A stretch of DNA of 64,000 bases from JAKJGA01 sp029554345. Lineage in GTDB: Bacteria; Spirochaetota; UBA4802; JAFGJZ01. Positions 26,043-34,694 of the stretch are shown piece by piece. The stretch is taken from positions 1-64,000 of the forward strand of contig DAOPBR010000001.1 in the NCBI GenBank assembly GCA_035395685.1, given 5' to 3'. The first letter of the stretch is position 1. Every line of letters starts with the position of its first letter. The notes below the pieces were generated by a model that was not told the origin of the DNA, searched no databases, and saw only the letters and a program-made list of their open reading frames with translations. Made by a program: the position numbers and the translations under genes.

Positions 26043-28118
26043 ATGAGCGAAAAAACACTTGTAATAGTAGAATCTCCTTCAAAGGCCAAAACAATTAATA
26101 AATATCTGGGGAAGGATTATATAATATCTTCTTCAATGGGTCATATAATCGACCTTCCTAAATCAAGGCTGGCAATCGACATAGAAAATAATTTTAATCC
26201 CGAGTATATTACAATACGCGGGAAAGCTAAAATATTAAATGATCTCAAAAAAAAGGCAAAAACTGCCAAAATGGTTCTTCTCGCAACGGACCCTGACCGC
26301 GAAGGTGAAGCAATATCATGGCATTTACATAATTCTCTCAGCAAAAACTGCCCGAACATCAAAAGAATTGAATTTAATGAAATTACGGAATCTGCTATAA
26401 AAGAAGCAGTAAAACATCCGCGTGATATAAATATCGAACTCGTAAATGCTCAGCAGGCCAGACGCGTTCTTGATAGAATTGTAGGTTATTTTATCAGCCC
26501 TATTCTATGGAGGAAGGTGAAAAAAGGTCTTTCTGCAGGAAGAGTACAGTCTGTAGCTCTCAAGGTAATCTGCGAACGTGAAAATGAAATAGATGCATTT
26601 GTTCCAGAAGAATACTGGGACATTTCCGCTGATCTGAAAGCCGGGAATGCAGCGATGAATGCCGCATTATATGCCAAAAACGGCGAAAAGTTAAAAATAA
26701 CCGGCAAAGAAGCTGCAGATAAGACCAAAGAAGATCTTGAAAAAGCAAAATATATTGTCGAATCTGTTAACACAAAGGACCGTAAAAGAAATCCGCTTCC
26801 CCCTTATATAACATCAAAACTTCAGCAGGATGCAGCAAACCGTCTTGGTTTCACTTCAAGTAAAACAATGATGGTAGCGCAACAGCTCTATGAAGGAATT
26901 CCGCTCGGAACTGAAGGTCCGGTAGGTTTAATTACCTATATGAGAACCGATTCGCTTAGAATTTCAGAAACGGCTATCAATGCCGTGAGACAGTTCATTT
27001 CAGATAAGTATTCCCCTGAATATCTACCGGCTTCGCCTAATCAATATCAGAATAAAAAGGGTGCACAGGATGCGCATGAAGCGATAAGACCTTCTGACGT
27101 TCTCCGCGATCCTGAAAAAATAAAAGATTATCTAACAAAAGATCAATATAAACTGTATTCGCTGATTTGGAAACGCTTTGTATCTAGTCAGATGACTCCA
27201 GAAAAAAGCGAACTTATAAGCGCGGTAATCAAAGCCGATGAGTATGAATTACGCGCATCAGCAAGCAAAACGGTTTTTGACGGATTTACGGTTCTCGAGA
27301 AAGAAGAAAAAAGCAAAAAGAACACTCTTCCGAAAATTTCTGAAGGCGATATTCTTGCACTTGAAAAAATCAATTCCGAACAGCATTTCACCTCTCCTCC
27401 TCCTCGTTTCAATGATGCTTCACTAGTTAAATTTCTCGAAGAGTCAGGAATAGGAAGACCTTCGACATACGCACCGACGATTAACACACTCATAAAACGC
27501 TATTATATAGTGCGTTCCGGCCGTCAATTAGTTCCGACGGTTCTTGGAAAACTTGTAAACGGCCTTATCATTGAAAACTTTAAAGATCTTGTTTCTGTTG
27601 ATTTTACAGCAGAAATGGAAGCAAAACTCGACGGAGTTGAAGAAAAAAAATATGAATGGCATAGTATGATTTCCGATTTCTTCACTCCTTTCAGCAAAAC
27701 TGTTGAAAAAGCAGAAAAACAGATAGCGGATCATAAAGGTTCTCTTGATGAAAAAACTGATGAAGTTTGCGAAAAATGCGGAAAACCAATGCTTAAAAAA
27801 TTAGGAAAATTCGGTTATTTTCTAGCATGCTCGGGTTTTCCTGAATGCCGCAATTCGAAATCTCTGCCGCTTGGGAAATGCCCTAAAGATAACTGCGATG
27901 GATCAGTAGTAAAACGCTCATCTAAAAAAGGACGTCCTTTCTATTCATGCAGCAATTATCCTGACTGCGATTTTATTACTAGAGAAATACCTTCAGATAA
28001 ACCTTGTCCAAAATGCGGTAAACTTCTCTTTTCAAAACGAATCAAAAACAAGGGCGTAAAATTATCCTGTTTGAATGAAAAATGCGGATATACGCTGGAA
28101 ATTTCTGACGGAGATTAA
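26043..28118 (+). CDS. topA: DNA topoisomerase I
   Basis: A 691-residue type IA topoisomerase that relaxes negative supercoils. The TOPRIM domain opens with LVIVESPSKAKTINKYLG and contains the acidic DPDREGEAISWH motif; the catalytic tyrosine lies in TYMRTDSLRIS near residue 299. The C-terminus carries three zinc-ribbon repeats of the C-x2-C...C-x(4-8)-C type (CEKCGKPML, CPKDNCDGSV, CPKCGKLLF), a normal number. The stop is one base before the recombinase start codon, so topA and the xer gene form an operon as in many bacteria. Confidence 0.97.
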   Translation: MSEKTLVIVESPSKAKTINKYLGKDYIISSSMGHIIDLPKSRLAIDIENNFNPEYITIRGKAKILNDLKKKAKTAKMVLLATDPDREGEAISWHLHNSLSKNCPNIKRIEFNEITESAIKEAVKHPRDINIELVNAQQARRVLDRIVGYFISPILWRKVKKGLSAGRVQSVALKVICERENEIDAFVPEEYWDISADLKAGNAAMNAALYAKNGEKLKITGKEAADKTKEDLEKAKYIVESVNTKDRKRNPLPPYITSKLQQDAANRLGFTSSKTMMVAQQLYEGIPLGTEGPVGLITYMRTDSLRISETAINAVRQFISDKYSPEYLPASPNQYQNKKGAQDAHEAIRPSDVLRDPEKIKDYLTKDQYKLYSLIWKRFVSSQMTPEKSELISAVIKADEYELRASASKTVFDGFTVLEKEEKSKKNTLPKISEGDILALEKINSEQHFTSPPPRFNDASLVKFLEESGIGRPSTYAPTINTLIKRYYIVRSGRQLVPTVLGKLVNGLIIENFKDLVSVDFTAEMEAKLDGVEEKKYEWHSMISDFFTPFSKTVEKAEKQIADHKGSLDEKTDEVCEKCGKPMLKKLGKFGYFLACSGFPECRNSKSLPLGKCPKDNCDGSVVKRSSKKGRPFYSCSNYPDCDFITREIPSDKPCPKCGKLLFSKRIKNKGVKLSCLNEKCGYTLEISDGD

Positions 28119-28119
28119 T

Positions 28120-29013
28120 TTGGATTCGGAAATTGATGCCTTTGCGGAATATCTCAAATCTGAAAAAAACCGTTCAGGCAATACCTTAAAAGCCTATCTT
28201 TCTGATTTATTTCAGCTTAGGGATTTTCTTTTAAAAGAAAAAGATTCAGATATTGATTTTTCTGCAGTCAGCTATGAAGACCTTTCACTTTTTGTCGGTC
28301 ATAGATACGATTGCGGTGATGACCGGATGACACTTCGCAGAAAAATAGCAGCCATTAAGTCATTTTACTCTTTTCTTGTACGAAACGACTATATTGAAAA
28401 AAATCCTGCTAAACTACTTCCATTTCCCAAGAAAAAATATCAGCTTCCGAAATTTCTTAAATTAAAGCAATCAAAAGCATTCGTTGAGATTGAAGATACT
28501 GACCATAAAAGCCTTAGAGACCGAGCAATATTCGAACTTTTTTTTTCAACAGGAGCGCGCGTTTCCGAAATAGTATCAATAAAAATCCGAAATATTGATA
28601 TAGACAATAAACAGATTAAAGTCACCGGAAAAGGAAGCTATGAGAGATTTGTTTTTTTGACTGATGACGCTTCTATATTTTTAAAAAAATATCTTTCGAT
28701 TCGCAAAGATTTATCAGATGATTCACCGCTTTTTGTAAATTTAAAAGGCGGGAAACTGACAGAACGGGGAATTTTTCATATCATAAAGAAGCGCTCAGAA
28801 GAATGCGGTCTTGGAAGTTATGTTACTCCCCATGTTTTCAGACACACATTCGCGACAGAAATACTGAATAACGGAGCTGATATCAAGACAGTTCAGGATC
28901 TTCTCGGACACAAATCGATAACTGCAACTCAAATCTATACTCACACGACGAAAAGAAGATTGAAAGATATTTACTCTAAATTTCATCCTCACGCCGAAGA
29001 AAGCAAAGATTAA
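28120..29013 (+). CDS. Tyrosine recombinase XerC/XerD
   Basis: A 297-residue site-specific recombinase that resolves chromosome dimers at dif. The N-terminal SAM-like core-binding domain (about 1-85) and the catalytic domain contain the full set of active residues: Arg in TGARVSEIV (near 146), Lys in TGKGSYERF, HxxR in HVFRHTFA (near 238), His in LLGHKSI and Tyr in TQIYTHT (near 273). A TTG at 28120 is preferred: GGAG lies six bases before it and the length then equals the family norm. An ATG at 28075 inside topA is less likely. Whether it is XerC or XerD cannot be told from the sequence; its linkage to topA favours XerC. Confidence 0.9.
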   Translation: MDSEIDAFAEYLKSEKNRSGNTLKAYLSDLFQLRDFLLKEKDSDIDFSAVSYEDLSLFVGHRYDCGDDRMTLRRKIAAIKSFYSFLVRNDYIEKNPAKLLPFPKKKYQLPKFLKLKQSKAFVEIEDTDHKSLRDRAIFELFFSTGARVSEIVSIKIRNIDIDNKQIKVTGKGSYERFVFLTDDASIFLKKYLSIRKDLSDDSPLFVNLKGGKLTERGIFHIIKKRSEECGLGSYVTPHVFRHTFATEILNNGADIKTVQDLLGHKSITATQIYTHTTKRRLKDIYSKFHPHAEESKD

Positions 29014-29035
29014 TTCAATCATAATCTAAAAGATA

Positions 29036-30901
29036 TTACTGACGGCGTAGAAAATCGTTAAGATCATTAACCATCATGTTTTCATCATAATTTGAAAAAA
29101 CTTCAAATAAATCGAACCGGTCATATCCGGATGAAATTAAAAGCTGTTCGAGTTCTTTTTTTGTTTTAGGTTGTTTTGCCTTTATTAATTCGCCGAGTTG
29201 TTCGCATTTCTCAGACGTAATTTTACGATTGATCACAGTATGTACTAAAAACTGAATGAATCTCTTTTGTTTACTGGATGACGAATAACTGTTAAAGAAA
29301 GAAAGTAAAAGATCAAAAACCTTTACTTCTTTTAAAGAAAGATTAGAAATTTCTTTATCATGTGATAAAAGATCCGCGTTTTTAAGCTCGGTCATCAATT
29401 CTGAAACACGGCTTCTGTGGTTTCGAGTGTAATAATCAAGCCACTTTTCATTAAGATAAATCAACCCGTCATTGTTTTGATCAATAGCATATGTCTCAAA
29501 ATCATTTTTATTAATTTTTAAAAAATCATTAAAATCGGTTTCCTGATCTTTAGTAATTCTAAAAAGATCATATACGTTTTCAATTGCCTTAAAAGCCTTT
29601 TCCCCGTCACGGAGTTTATAAAACGGATTATGACTTTCCATTCTCTCGTTTTCAACAAGAAATTTTACAAATTGTTCGAGAAGAAATGGAAAAAATTTAC
29701 CGCTGCGCATTTCCGAATAAAGCAGAAATATCGCAAAAACACTCGAATACGAAGTCTTTCTGTAGTCCCGTTTTACGTCAAGAAGTGCATCAAACATATC
29801 GCAAAGAGACAATGTATTTGCAACAACATCAAGCGGAGAAAACTGATTTAATTCAACACTAATCTCCCTGCCGATAATTCTTCCAAATGCATTTAATTCA
29901 TCTTTAGTATGATAGGATTTTGTTACAGCATCATGATGACGAAATACAATATATAATAAATCCTTGTTTAAAGAATGTACAAAAGGCATTTCGCCCATTT
30001 CAGAAAAATACTTCTCGATATCGTCAAATGAAGACAGGTCGCCTTTCATTATTTTAAATATCCAGCGCTGAACCTGCGCTCCAAGATTTTTTTCATTGTA
30101 ACCGGATACCGTTTCAATAGGTCCGCCGCTTTTGGCGAAAAATTCAATGTCCTGACCTCCGAGTAATGCTGTAACAGAATGCCATGGATGCCTCCGTATC
30201 TGTTCAAACTCAAAAGACGATAGTTTACCTTCTTTGTACATTATGCCGTGCATAACAAGAAGTTTGCCTATATCATGTACCAGGGATGCCATAAGACAAT
30301 TTTTTAAAGCCCATGAAGTAAGATCAATATGTCCGTTTTTACTCAAAAACAAAAGAAATTTGCCGTATATTTTGGTGGTGCGTATTACATGATCAAATGT
30401 CCTCTGATGAAGATCTCTGTGAGTACACATCTGCATTCCGAACAATGCATCAAAAAACTGCATTCCTATTTCATAATTATTTTTTGCGCCTATGGCGCGT
30501 TTAGCAGCTTTTACAAAATTTGCCGTCAAAAACGGTTTTATAAAATTATTATCAATGTTAAGCTCAAGCATTTTATGCCTGTCAGGCTCTTCGGAGGAAA
30601 AAGTGATAATTGCCGTGTCAGGATCATCAGAACGTATTTTCTGAATTAAAGAAATACCTGATTCGGATTCATAGTCGCAATCTATATCATATACAATTAA
30701 ATCGTGCTTATTACTTTTCACATATGAAAAAAATGCCTTTCGAGACGAAAGAACTGTTACATTCAAAAATCCTTCATGATGAAGAACAGTTTCGAGCTTT
30801 CGCTCAAGCTTAGATTCCCCGACATGAACAACTATCCGTGAATCAAAAAAAGAATCCAGCTCCCGCGGTGTGTTTTTTCTGCGCTTGAGAAGAATATTCA
30901 T
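29036..30901 (-). CDS. Receiver-HD domain signalling protein
   Basis: A 621-residue cytoplasmic protein. Residues about 22-140 form a receiver-like domain with the phospho-acceptor region LIVYDIDCDYES and a conserved lysine (FIKPF). Residues about 160-400 form an HD metal-binding phosphohydrolase domain with LVHDIGKLLVMHG, RRHPWHSVTALLGG and FRHHDAV, arranged like HD-GYP proteins that degrade cyclic di-GMP, but the position of the GYP motif reads TKSYH, so substrate is uncertain. The C-terminal 200 residues are helical and unrecognised. It is the only gene in its transcription unit, about 100 bases downstream of the hydrogenase-chemoreceptor gene on the same strand. Confidence 0.75.
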   Translation of the reverse strand: MNILLKRRKNTPRELDSFFDSRIVVHVGESKLERKLETVLHHEGFLNVTVLSSRKAFFSYVKSNKHDLIVYDIDCDYESESGISLIQKIRSDDPDTAIITFSSEEPDRHKMLELNIDNNFIKPFLTANFVKAAKRAIGAKNNYEIGMQFFDALFGMQMCTHRDLHQRTFDHVIRTTKIYGKFLLFLSKNGHIDLTSWALKNCLMASLVHDIGKLLVMHGIMYKEGKLSSFEFEQIRRHPWHSVTALLGGQDIEFFAKSGGPIETVSGYNEKNLGAQVQRWIFKIMKGDLSSFDDIEKYFSEMGEMPFVHSLNKDLLYIVFRHHDAVTKSYHTKDELNAFGRIIGREISVELNQFSPLDVVANTLSLCDMFDALLDVKRDYRKTSYSSVFAIFLLYSEMRSGKFFPFLLEQFVKFLVENERMESHNPFYKLRDGEKAFKAIENVYDLFRITKDQETDFNDFLKINKNDFETYAIDQNNDGLIYLNEKWLDYYTRNHRSRVSELMTELKNADLLSHDKEISNLSLKEVKVFDLLLSFFNSYSSSSKQKRFIQFLVHTVINRKITSEKCEQLGELIKAKQPKTKKELEQLLISSGYDRFDLFEVFSNYDENMMVNDLNDFLRRQ

Positions 30902-31002
30902 TCGTACCCCACAAAGAGTACCTTCAGAAATAATATTATAAAAATCAAGCCGGATTTTTTCAGATACAAAATAAAAAATAAACCGGATTTGATTTTTATA
31001 AG

Positions 31003-32949
31003 TTATATATCAGTAGAATTGATAAAATCTTTGTTTGATTCTACCATTGTCTCAACTTCCTTATTGAGATTGGTTGTTGCAGCAGCCATCTCCTCAGTTG
31101 CTGTTGTAACTTCTTCCATCAATTTGGCTATAGACGCAAATTGTTCAAAAACGTTATCACTGCTTTCAGATATGCTTTTAAATGTCTTTTGAATATTATC
31201 AGCAAATGGTTCAATTTTTTTAACTTCTTTCTGTGTGGTTTCCGCAAGTTTTTTTACTTCTTCTGAGACAACGGCAAATCCGCGTCCGACATCTCCTGCA
31301 CGTGCAGCCTCAATCGCTGCATTAAGCGCAAGCATATCCGTCTGTTCCGCAATTTCGATAATTGAATTTACAATCGGCTTAAGCTGAACAGAAAATTCAT
31401 TAGCCTGCCGGACTTCCTGTATAAGTTTTGTCAGCGCATCTTTTTGATCATTTGAAAGAGCTAAAAGCTTCATCGCCATATCCGCTATCGATTCATTGTT
31501 AACTTCAAGCTCTGATGTTGTCGCAGAAATAGCCTGAGCAAGGTGGCTTTTTTTCTGGTACTCCATCTTTAGTTTTTTCTGGCTTTCATCTATTTGACGC
31601 AGAGCTTTGAGCGCTGACGACTGCCCTTCCTGCGCTTTTTGATGCTCGACTTCAAGCATTGCCTGTTTATAAAAATGACAGTTTTCTGGCTTGTTTAATC
31701 CATTATGAATCGCAACAGCCATATCAAGACAAGTTCCATAACCGCATGATGAACAGTTCAGGATATCCTTATCGCCCTGCTTCTTAAGAGCTTCCCATAT
31801 TTTAGAAAGCTCAAAATCGTTAGGAATTGAAATGGTGTTATTTTCTGAAAGATTATCATATTTTCTTACATACAGCGATTTTTTCCAGTATTTTGATAGA
31901 ACCTTATCAACATTTTTTGATGTTTTTTCAATTTTCCCCTTATCATATTTTTTCTGCATCTTTATATTTCTGTTTCTTACTAGACTTTCGATTTTATCTA
32001 CATGCGCTCCATGGTTTAAGGTGCCAGGTCCGCCGTTGCATCCCATTTCACAATTGAGACAGTCAACCAGAAGAGGATTTGTACCGGAAGAAATCGACTC
32101 ATAAAATCCTTTTAAATAAGGATAAATTGTATGCACACCTTCAATTTTTCTTGTAACGGAAGAAATTCCAGGCATATCTCTTTCTGCAGTTGCAAGTAAA
32201 CCGCCGGGTGATGAAAATAGAACTCCTCTTTCTGCAGGCGGATTATCAAAATCTGTTTCAAGAAAAGCAGAGAGATTTACGCCGTTAACACGCATAAAAT
32301 TATCAATTGATTTATAAGTAACATTGTAAGTCTGATCAGAAAGCCCTATTTCATCAAATTCACGTTTCTTAGCATAACAAGGCGAAATCACGGCAATTTT
32401 TGCATCAGCATATTTCTTATAGAAAGTCTTGATCATTTTTACAGTATGAAGCATCGGAGAATCTGCCGGCGCTAGATGTTCAATAAGTTCGGGCTGATAC
32501 AATTCAATAAAAGTAACAATTGCAGGGCACGGCTGCGCAATTACTGTTTTCGGCTTATTTTTTTTCACATGATCAAGATATGATTTTACGGTAAGTTCGG
32601 CTCCGAAACTTACATCGAAAACAGCTTTTATGCCGAGAGATTTAAGCCAGGTGTTCAGTTTGAGATATTTGCCTGGAAAATTGGCAGCCGCTGCCGGAGC
32701 AACGATTGCAACCATTTCAACACCGCTTCGCACATCTGAAAGAAATGAATCAATATCATCGACTCCATTTCGCGCCTCATGAGTGCAGGCATCAAGACAA
32801 TGGCCGCATCCCACGCACATGTTTTCATTTATAGTGACATAATCTCCTGAACCGTCATTGCAGAATTTTACAGGGCACGCAGAAATGCACGAATGACAGT
32901 TAACGCATTTGTCTTTATCAATTTGAATAACTTTTGAAAGCTGTTTCAT
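31003..32949 (-). CDS. [FeFe]-hydrogenase-like methyl-accepting chemotaxis protein
   Basis: A 648-residue soluble chimera. Two ferredoxin [4Fe-4S] motifs (CVNCHSCISACP and CVGCGHCLDAC, about 15-55) precede an iron-hydrogenase large-subunit domain with H-cluster cysteines in the L1 (QPCPAIV, near 140), L2 (ISPCYAKKREF, near 190) and L3 (DCLNCEMGCNGGPG, near 297) motifs. A further Fe-S domain (CSSCGYGTC near 402) leads into a chemoreceptor signalling hairpin with the tip ALNAAIEAARAGDVGRGFA near 545. L1 deviates from catalytic TSCxPxW, as in sensory hydrogenases. No membrane segment is present, so it probably senses H2 or redox state in the cytoplasm and signals to CheA. An AAGGA precedes the ATG. 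Confidence 0.92.
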   Translation of the reverse strand: MKQLSKVIQIDKDKCVNCHSCISACPVKFCNDGSGDYVTINENMCVGCGHCLDACTHEARNGVDDIDSFLSDVRSGVEMVAIVAPAAAANFPGKYLKLNTWLKSLGIKAVFDVSFGAELTVKSYLDHVKKNKPKTVIAQPCPAIVTFIELYQPELIEHLAPADSPMLHTVKMIKTFYKKYADAKIAVISPCYAKKREFDEIGLSDQTYNVTYKSIDNFMRVNGVNLSAFLETDFDNPPAERGVLFSSPGGLLATAERDMPGISSVTRKIEGVHTIYPYLKGFYESISSGTNPLLVDCLNCEMGCNGGPGTLNHGAHVDKIESLVRNRNIKMQKKYDKGKIEKTSKNVDKVLSKYWKKSLYVRKYDNLSENNTISIPNDFELSKIWEALKKQGDKDILNCSSCGYGTCLDMAVAIHNGLNKPENCHFYKQAMLEVEHQKAQEGQSSALKALRQIDESQKKLKMEYQKKSHLAQAISATTSELEVNNESIADMAMKLLALSNDQKDALTKLIQEVRQANEFSVQLKPIVNSIIEIAEQTDMLALNAAIEAARAGDVGRGFAVVSEEVKKLAETTQKEVKKIEPFADNIQKTFKSISESSDNVFEQFASIAKLMEEVTTATEEMAAATTNLNKEVETMVESNKDFINSTDI

Positions 32950-32984
32950 CTTTTTTTATCCTTACAATGATGTTCACCATTAGT

Positions 32985-33000
32985 TTATCGGCAAAACAAG
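32985..33000 (-). promoter_or_regulatory. Sigma-28-like -10 element upstream of the hydrogenase chemoreceptor
   Basis: On the minus strand CTTGTTTTGCCGATAA contains a perfect GCCGATAA, the -10 of flagellar sigma-28 promoters, about 36 bases from the ATG. The -35 TAAA is not clear. The same 16-base block with one change (CTTATTTTGCCGATAA) lies at 51975-51990. Confidence 0.5.
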
Positions 33001-33045
33001 TCCCTTCAATAATGATTTATTCAGTATTTTTTAACTACTTAAGTA

Positions 33046-33954
33046 TCAGGCCTTCCGCCTCCATCTGCCCGAATTAAAACTTTCAATAAGTCCTGAGTCT
33101 TCCAGTCTTTTTAATATCTTAATCATATCTGATTGTCTCAAACCAAAGGACAGAGACAAATCCTCAGTAGTAGTATATGTGCTTATTTTATCCAAAACAG
33201 CTTTCTCAATTTCCTTATCATTTGAATTATCAAGTGCAGTATCTATTATTTGAACATTAACGGGCGATAATCTGCCGGAAATATATTTTAACTGATCATA
33301 AGAAGCTTTAGGGACATTTTTTTCAGCTCCAGGTCTTGACAGATAATTGAGCTGAACAACTGCAGAATCAATAGTTAAGAGGTAATTTTTCAGAAGATCT
33401 ATTTCTTCATCCGAATCATTAATCCCCGGAATTACAAAATACTCGATAATAATTTTTCCCGGAAATTCACGGCTAAGAGAAGTGATTCCTCTCAAAATAT
33501 TATCGACAGTTACAGAATCATGAGGCCTCAGAATTTTATGTAAAGAATCGTCTGTCATGGCATCAAGAGACGGAACAATAACATCTGCAGAAATAATTTC
33601 ATCTCTTACTTCTTTCAAGTGCAAAAGTGTACTGTTTGTTAAAACACATATTCTGTATTCCGGATAATAACTCTTCAAAAATGATATTATTTTTCCTATT
33701 CCGCTGTGAAGTGTCGGTTCACCTGATCCCGAAAACGTTATATAATCCAGATTTGGTTTACTTGATAAATATTCATTTAATTCATTAATAACATCTACCG
33801 TATTGACATATTCACGTCTTTCAGTTGTAAGAAGAGTCGTAGATCCGCATTCGCAATAAATACAGTCGAGAGAACATGTTTTGTATGGAAGTAAATCTAT
33901 ACCCAGAGAGATTCCGAGTCTTCTTGAATTAACCGGACCAAATAAGTATTTCAT
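33046..33954 (-). CDS. Radical SAM protein with C-terminal winged helix
   Basis: A 302-residue radical SAM enzyme of the COG0731 type. The cluster motif CSLDCIYC (Cys27, Cys31, Cys34) follows the family opening YLFGPVNSRRLGISLGIDLLP, and downstream blocks TFSGSGEPTLH and ITSLSREFPG match. The C-terminal 60 residues form a winged-helix module (GLRQSDMIKILKRLEDSGLIE). ATG 33954 is chosen because AGGAGA lies five bases upstream. Substrate is unknown. It is divergent, by 89 bases, from an AMMECR1 gene; AMMECR1, MEMO and radical SAM proteins often occur together, although the usual partner belongs to another radical SAM subgroup. Confidence 0.85.
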   Translation of the reverse strand: MKYLFGPVNSRRLGISLGIDLLPYKTCSLDCIYCECGSTTLLTTERREYVNTVDVINELNEYLSSKPNLDYITFSGSGEPTLHSGIGKIISFLKSYYPEYRICVLTNSTLLHLKEVRDEIISADVIVPSLDAMTDDSLHKILRPHDSVTVDNILRGITSLSREFPGKIIIEYFVIPGINDSDEEIDLLKNYLLTIDSAVVQLNYLSRPGAEKNVPKASYDQLKYISGRLSPVNVQIIDTALDNSNDKEIEKAVLDKISTYTTTEDLSLSFGLRQSDMIKILKRLEDSGLIESFNSGRWRRKA

Positions 33955-34043
33955 GCATTCTCCTTTGTTGACAATTAATATAATATATAATAGAATTAAA
34001 GTCAAAAGATGGCGGATATTCCGTATCATCCGAATGAGGATAT

Positions 34044-34613
34044 ATGAATTTATCAATAAGTTTTGAAAACAAAAAAAATATAATACTTGCGGCACGCAAA
34101 GCTGTTGAGACGGAACTTTTCAAACAAACTTCATTCACTCCCGATCTTACAGATTCTTTTTTTGACAAGAAAAGCGGAATTTTTGTGACTATTCACAAAA
34201 ACGGTAAACTCCGCGGATGTATCGGATATATCGAGGGTTTTATGCCCATACGCGAAGCTATATACGATCTTGCTCTCTCCGCTGCATTCCGGGATCCTCG
34301 TTTTAATCCTGTTTCTGCAGAAGAATATCAGCATATTGATTTTGAAGTATCAATTCTGTCGCCGATAGAAAAAATCAATTCAATGGATGAAATTATAATC
34401 GGAGAAGACGGTCTTATAATTACAAAAGGGATGAAAAGAGGACTCCTTCTTCCGCAAGTAGCTACAGAAAACAGCATGTCCAAAGAGGAATTTTTATCAC
34501 ACACCTGTATGAAAGCCGGACTATCTCAAAATGAATGGAAATCGTCTGAAGTTCAGATTGAGAAGTTTTCAGCAATAATAATACGGGAGAATGAAATCAA
34601 TTCTGGGATTTAA
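34044..34613 (+). CDS. AMMECR1-domain protein (AmmeMemoRadiSam protein A type)
   Basis: A 189-residue protein consisting of a single AMMECR1 domain, recognised from GIFVTIHKNGKLRGCIGYIEG (about 45-65), ALSAAFRDPRFNPVSAEEY and FEVSILSPIEKI, and the C-terminal LLLPQVATEN block. The LRGCIG motif is the invariant core. Biochemical function is not established; the family is linked by gene neighbourhood to MEMO dioxygenase-like and radical SAM proteins. The divergent radical SAM gene at 33954 fits that pattern; no MEMO gene is in the window. Confidence 0.9.
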   Translation: MNLSISFENKKNIILAARKAVETELFKQTSFTPDLTDSFFDKKSGIFVTIHKNGKLRGCIGYIEGFMPIREAIYDLALSAAFRDPRFNPVSAEEYQHIDFEVSILSPIEKINSMDEIIIGEDGLIITKGMKRGLLLPQVATENSMSKEEFLSHTCMKAGLSQNEWKSSEVQIEKFSAIIIRENEINSGI

Positions 34614-34694
34614 AATATAATTACAACGATTTCTTTTTCTAAAAGCATACAATTTAATCTTGACAAAGAACCATTAGAGGTTGATTTTTCCGCC

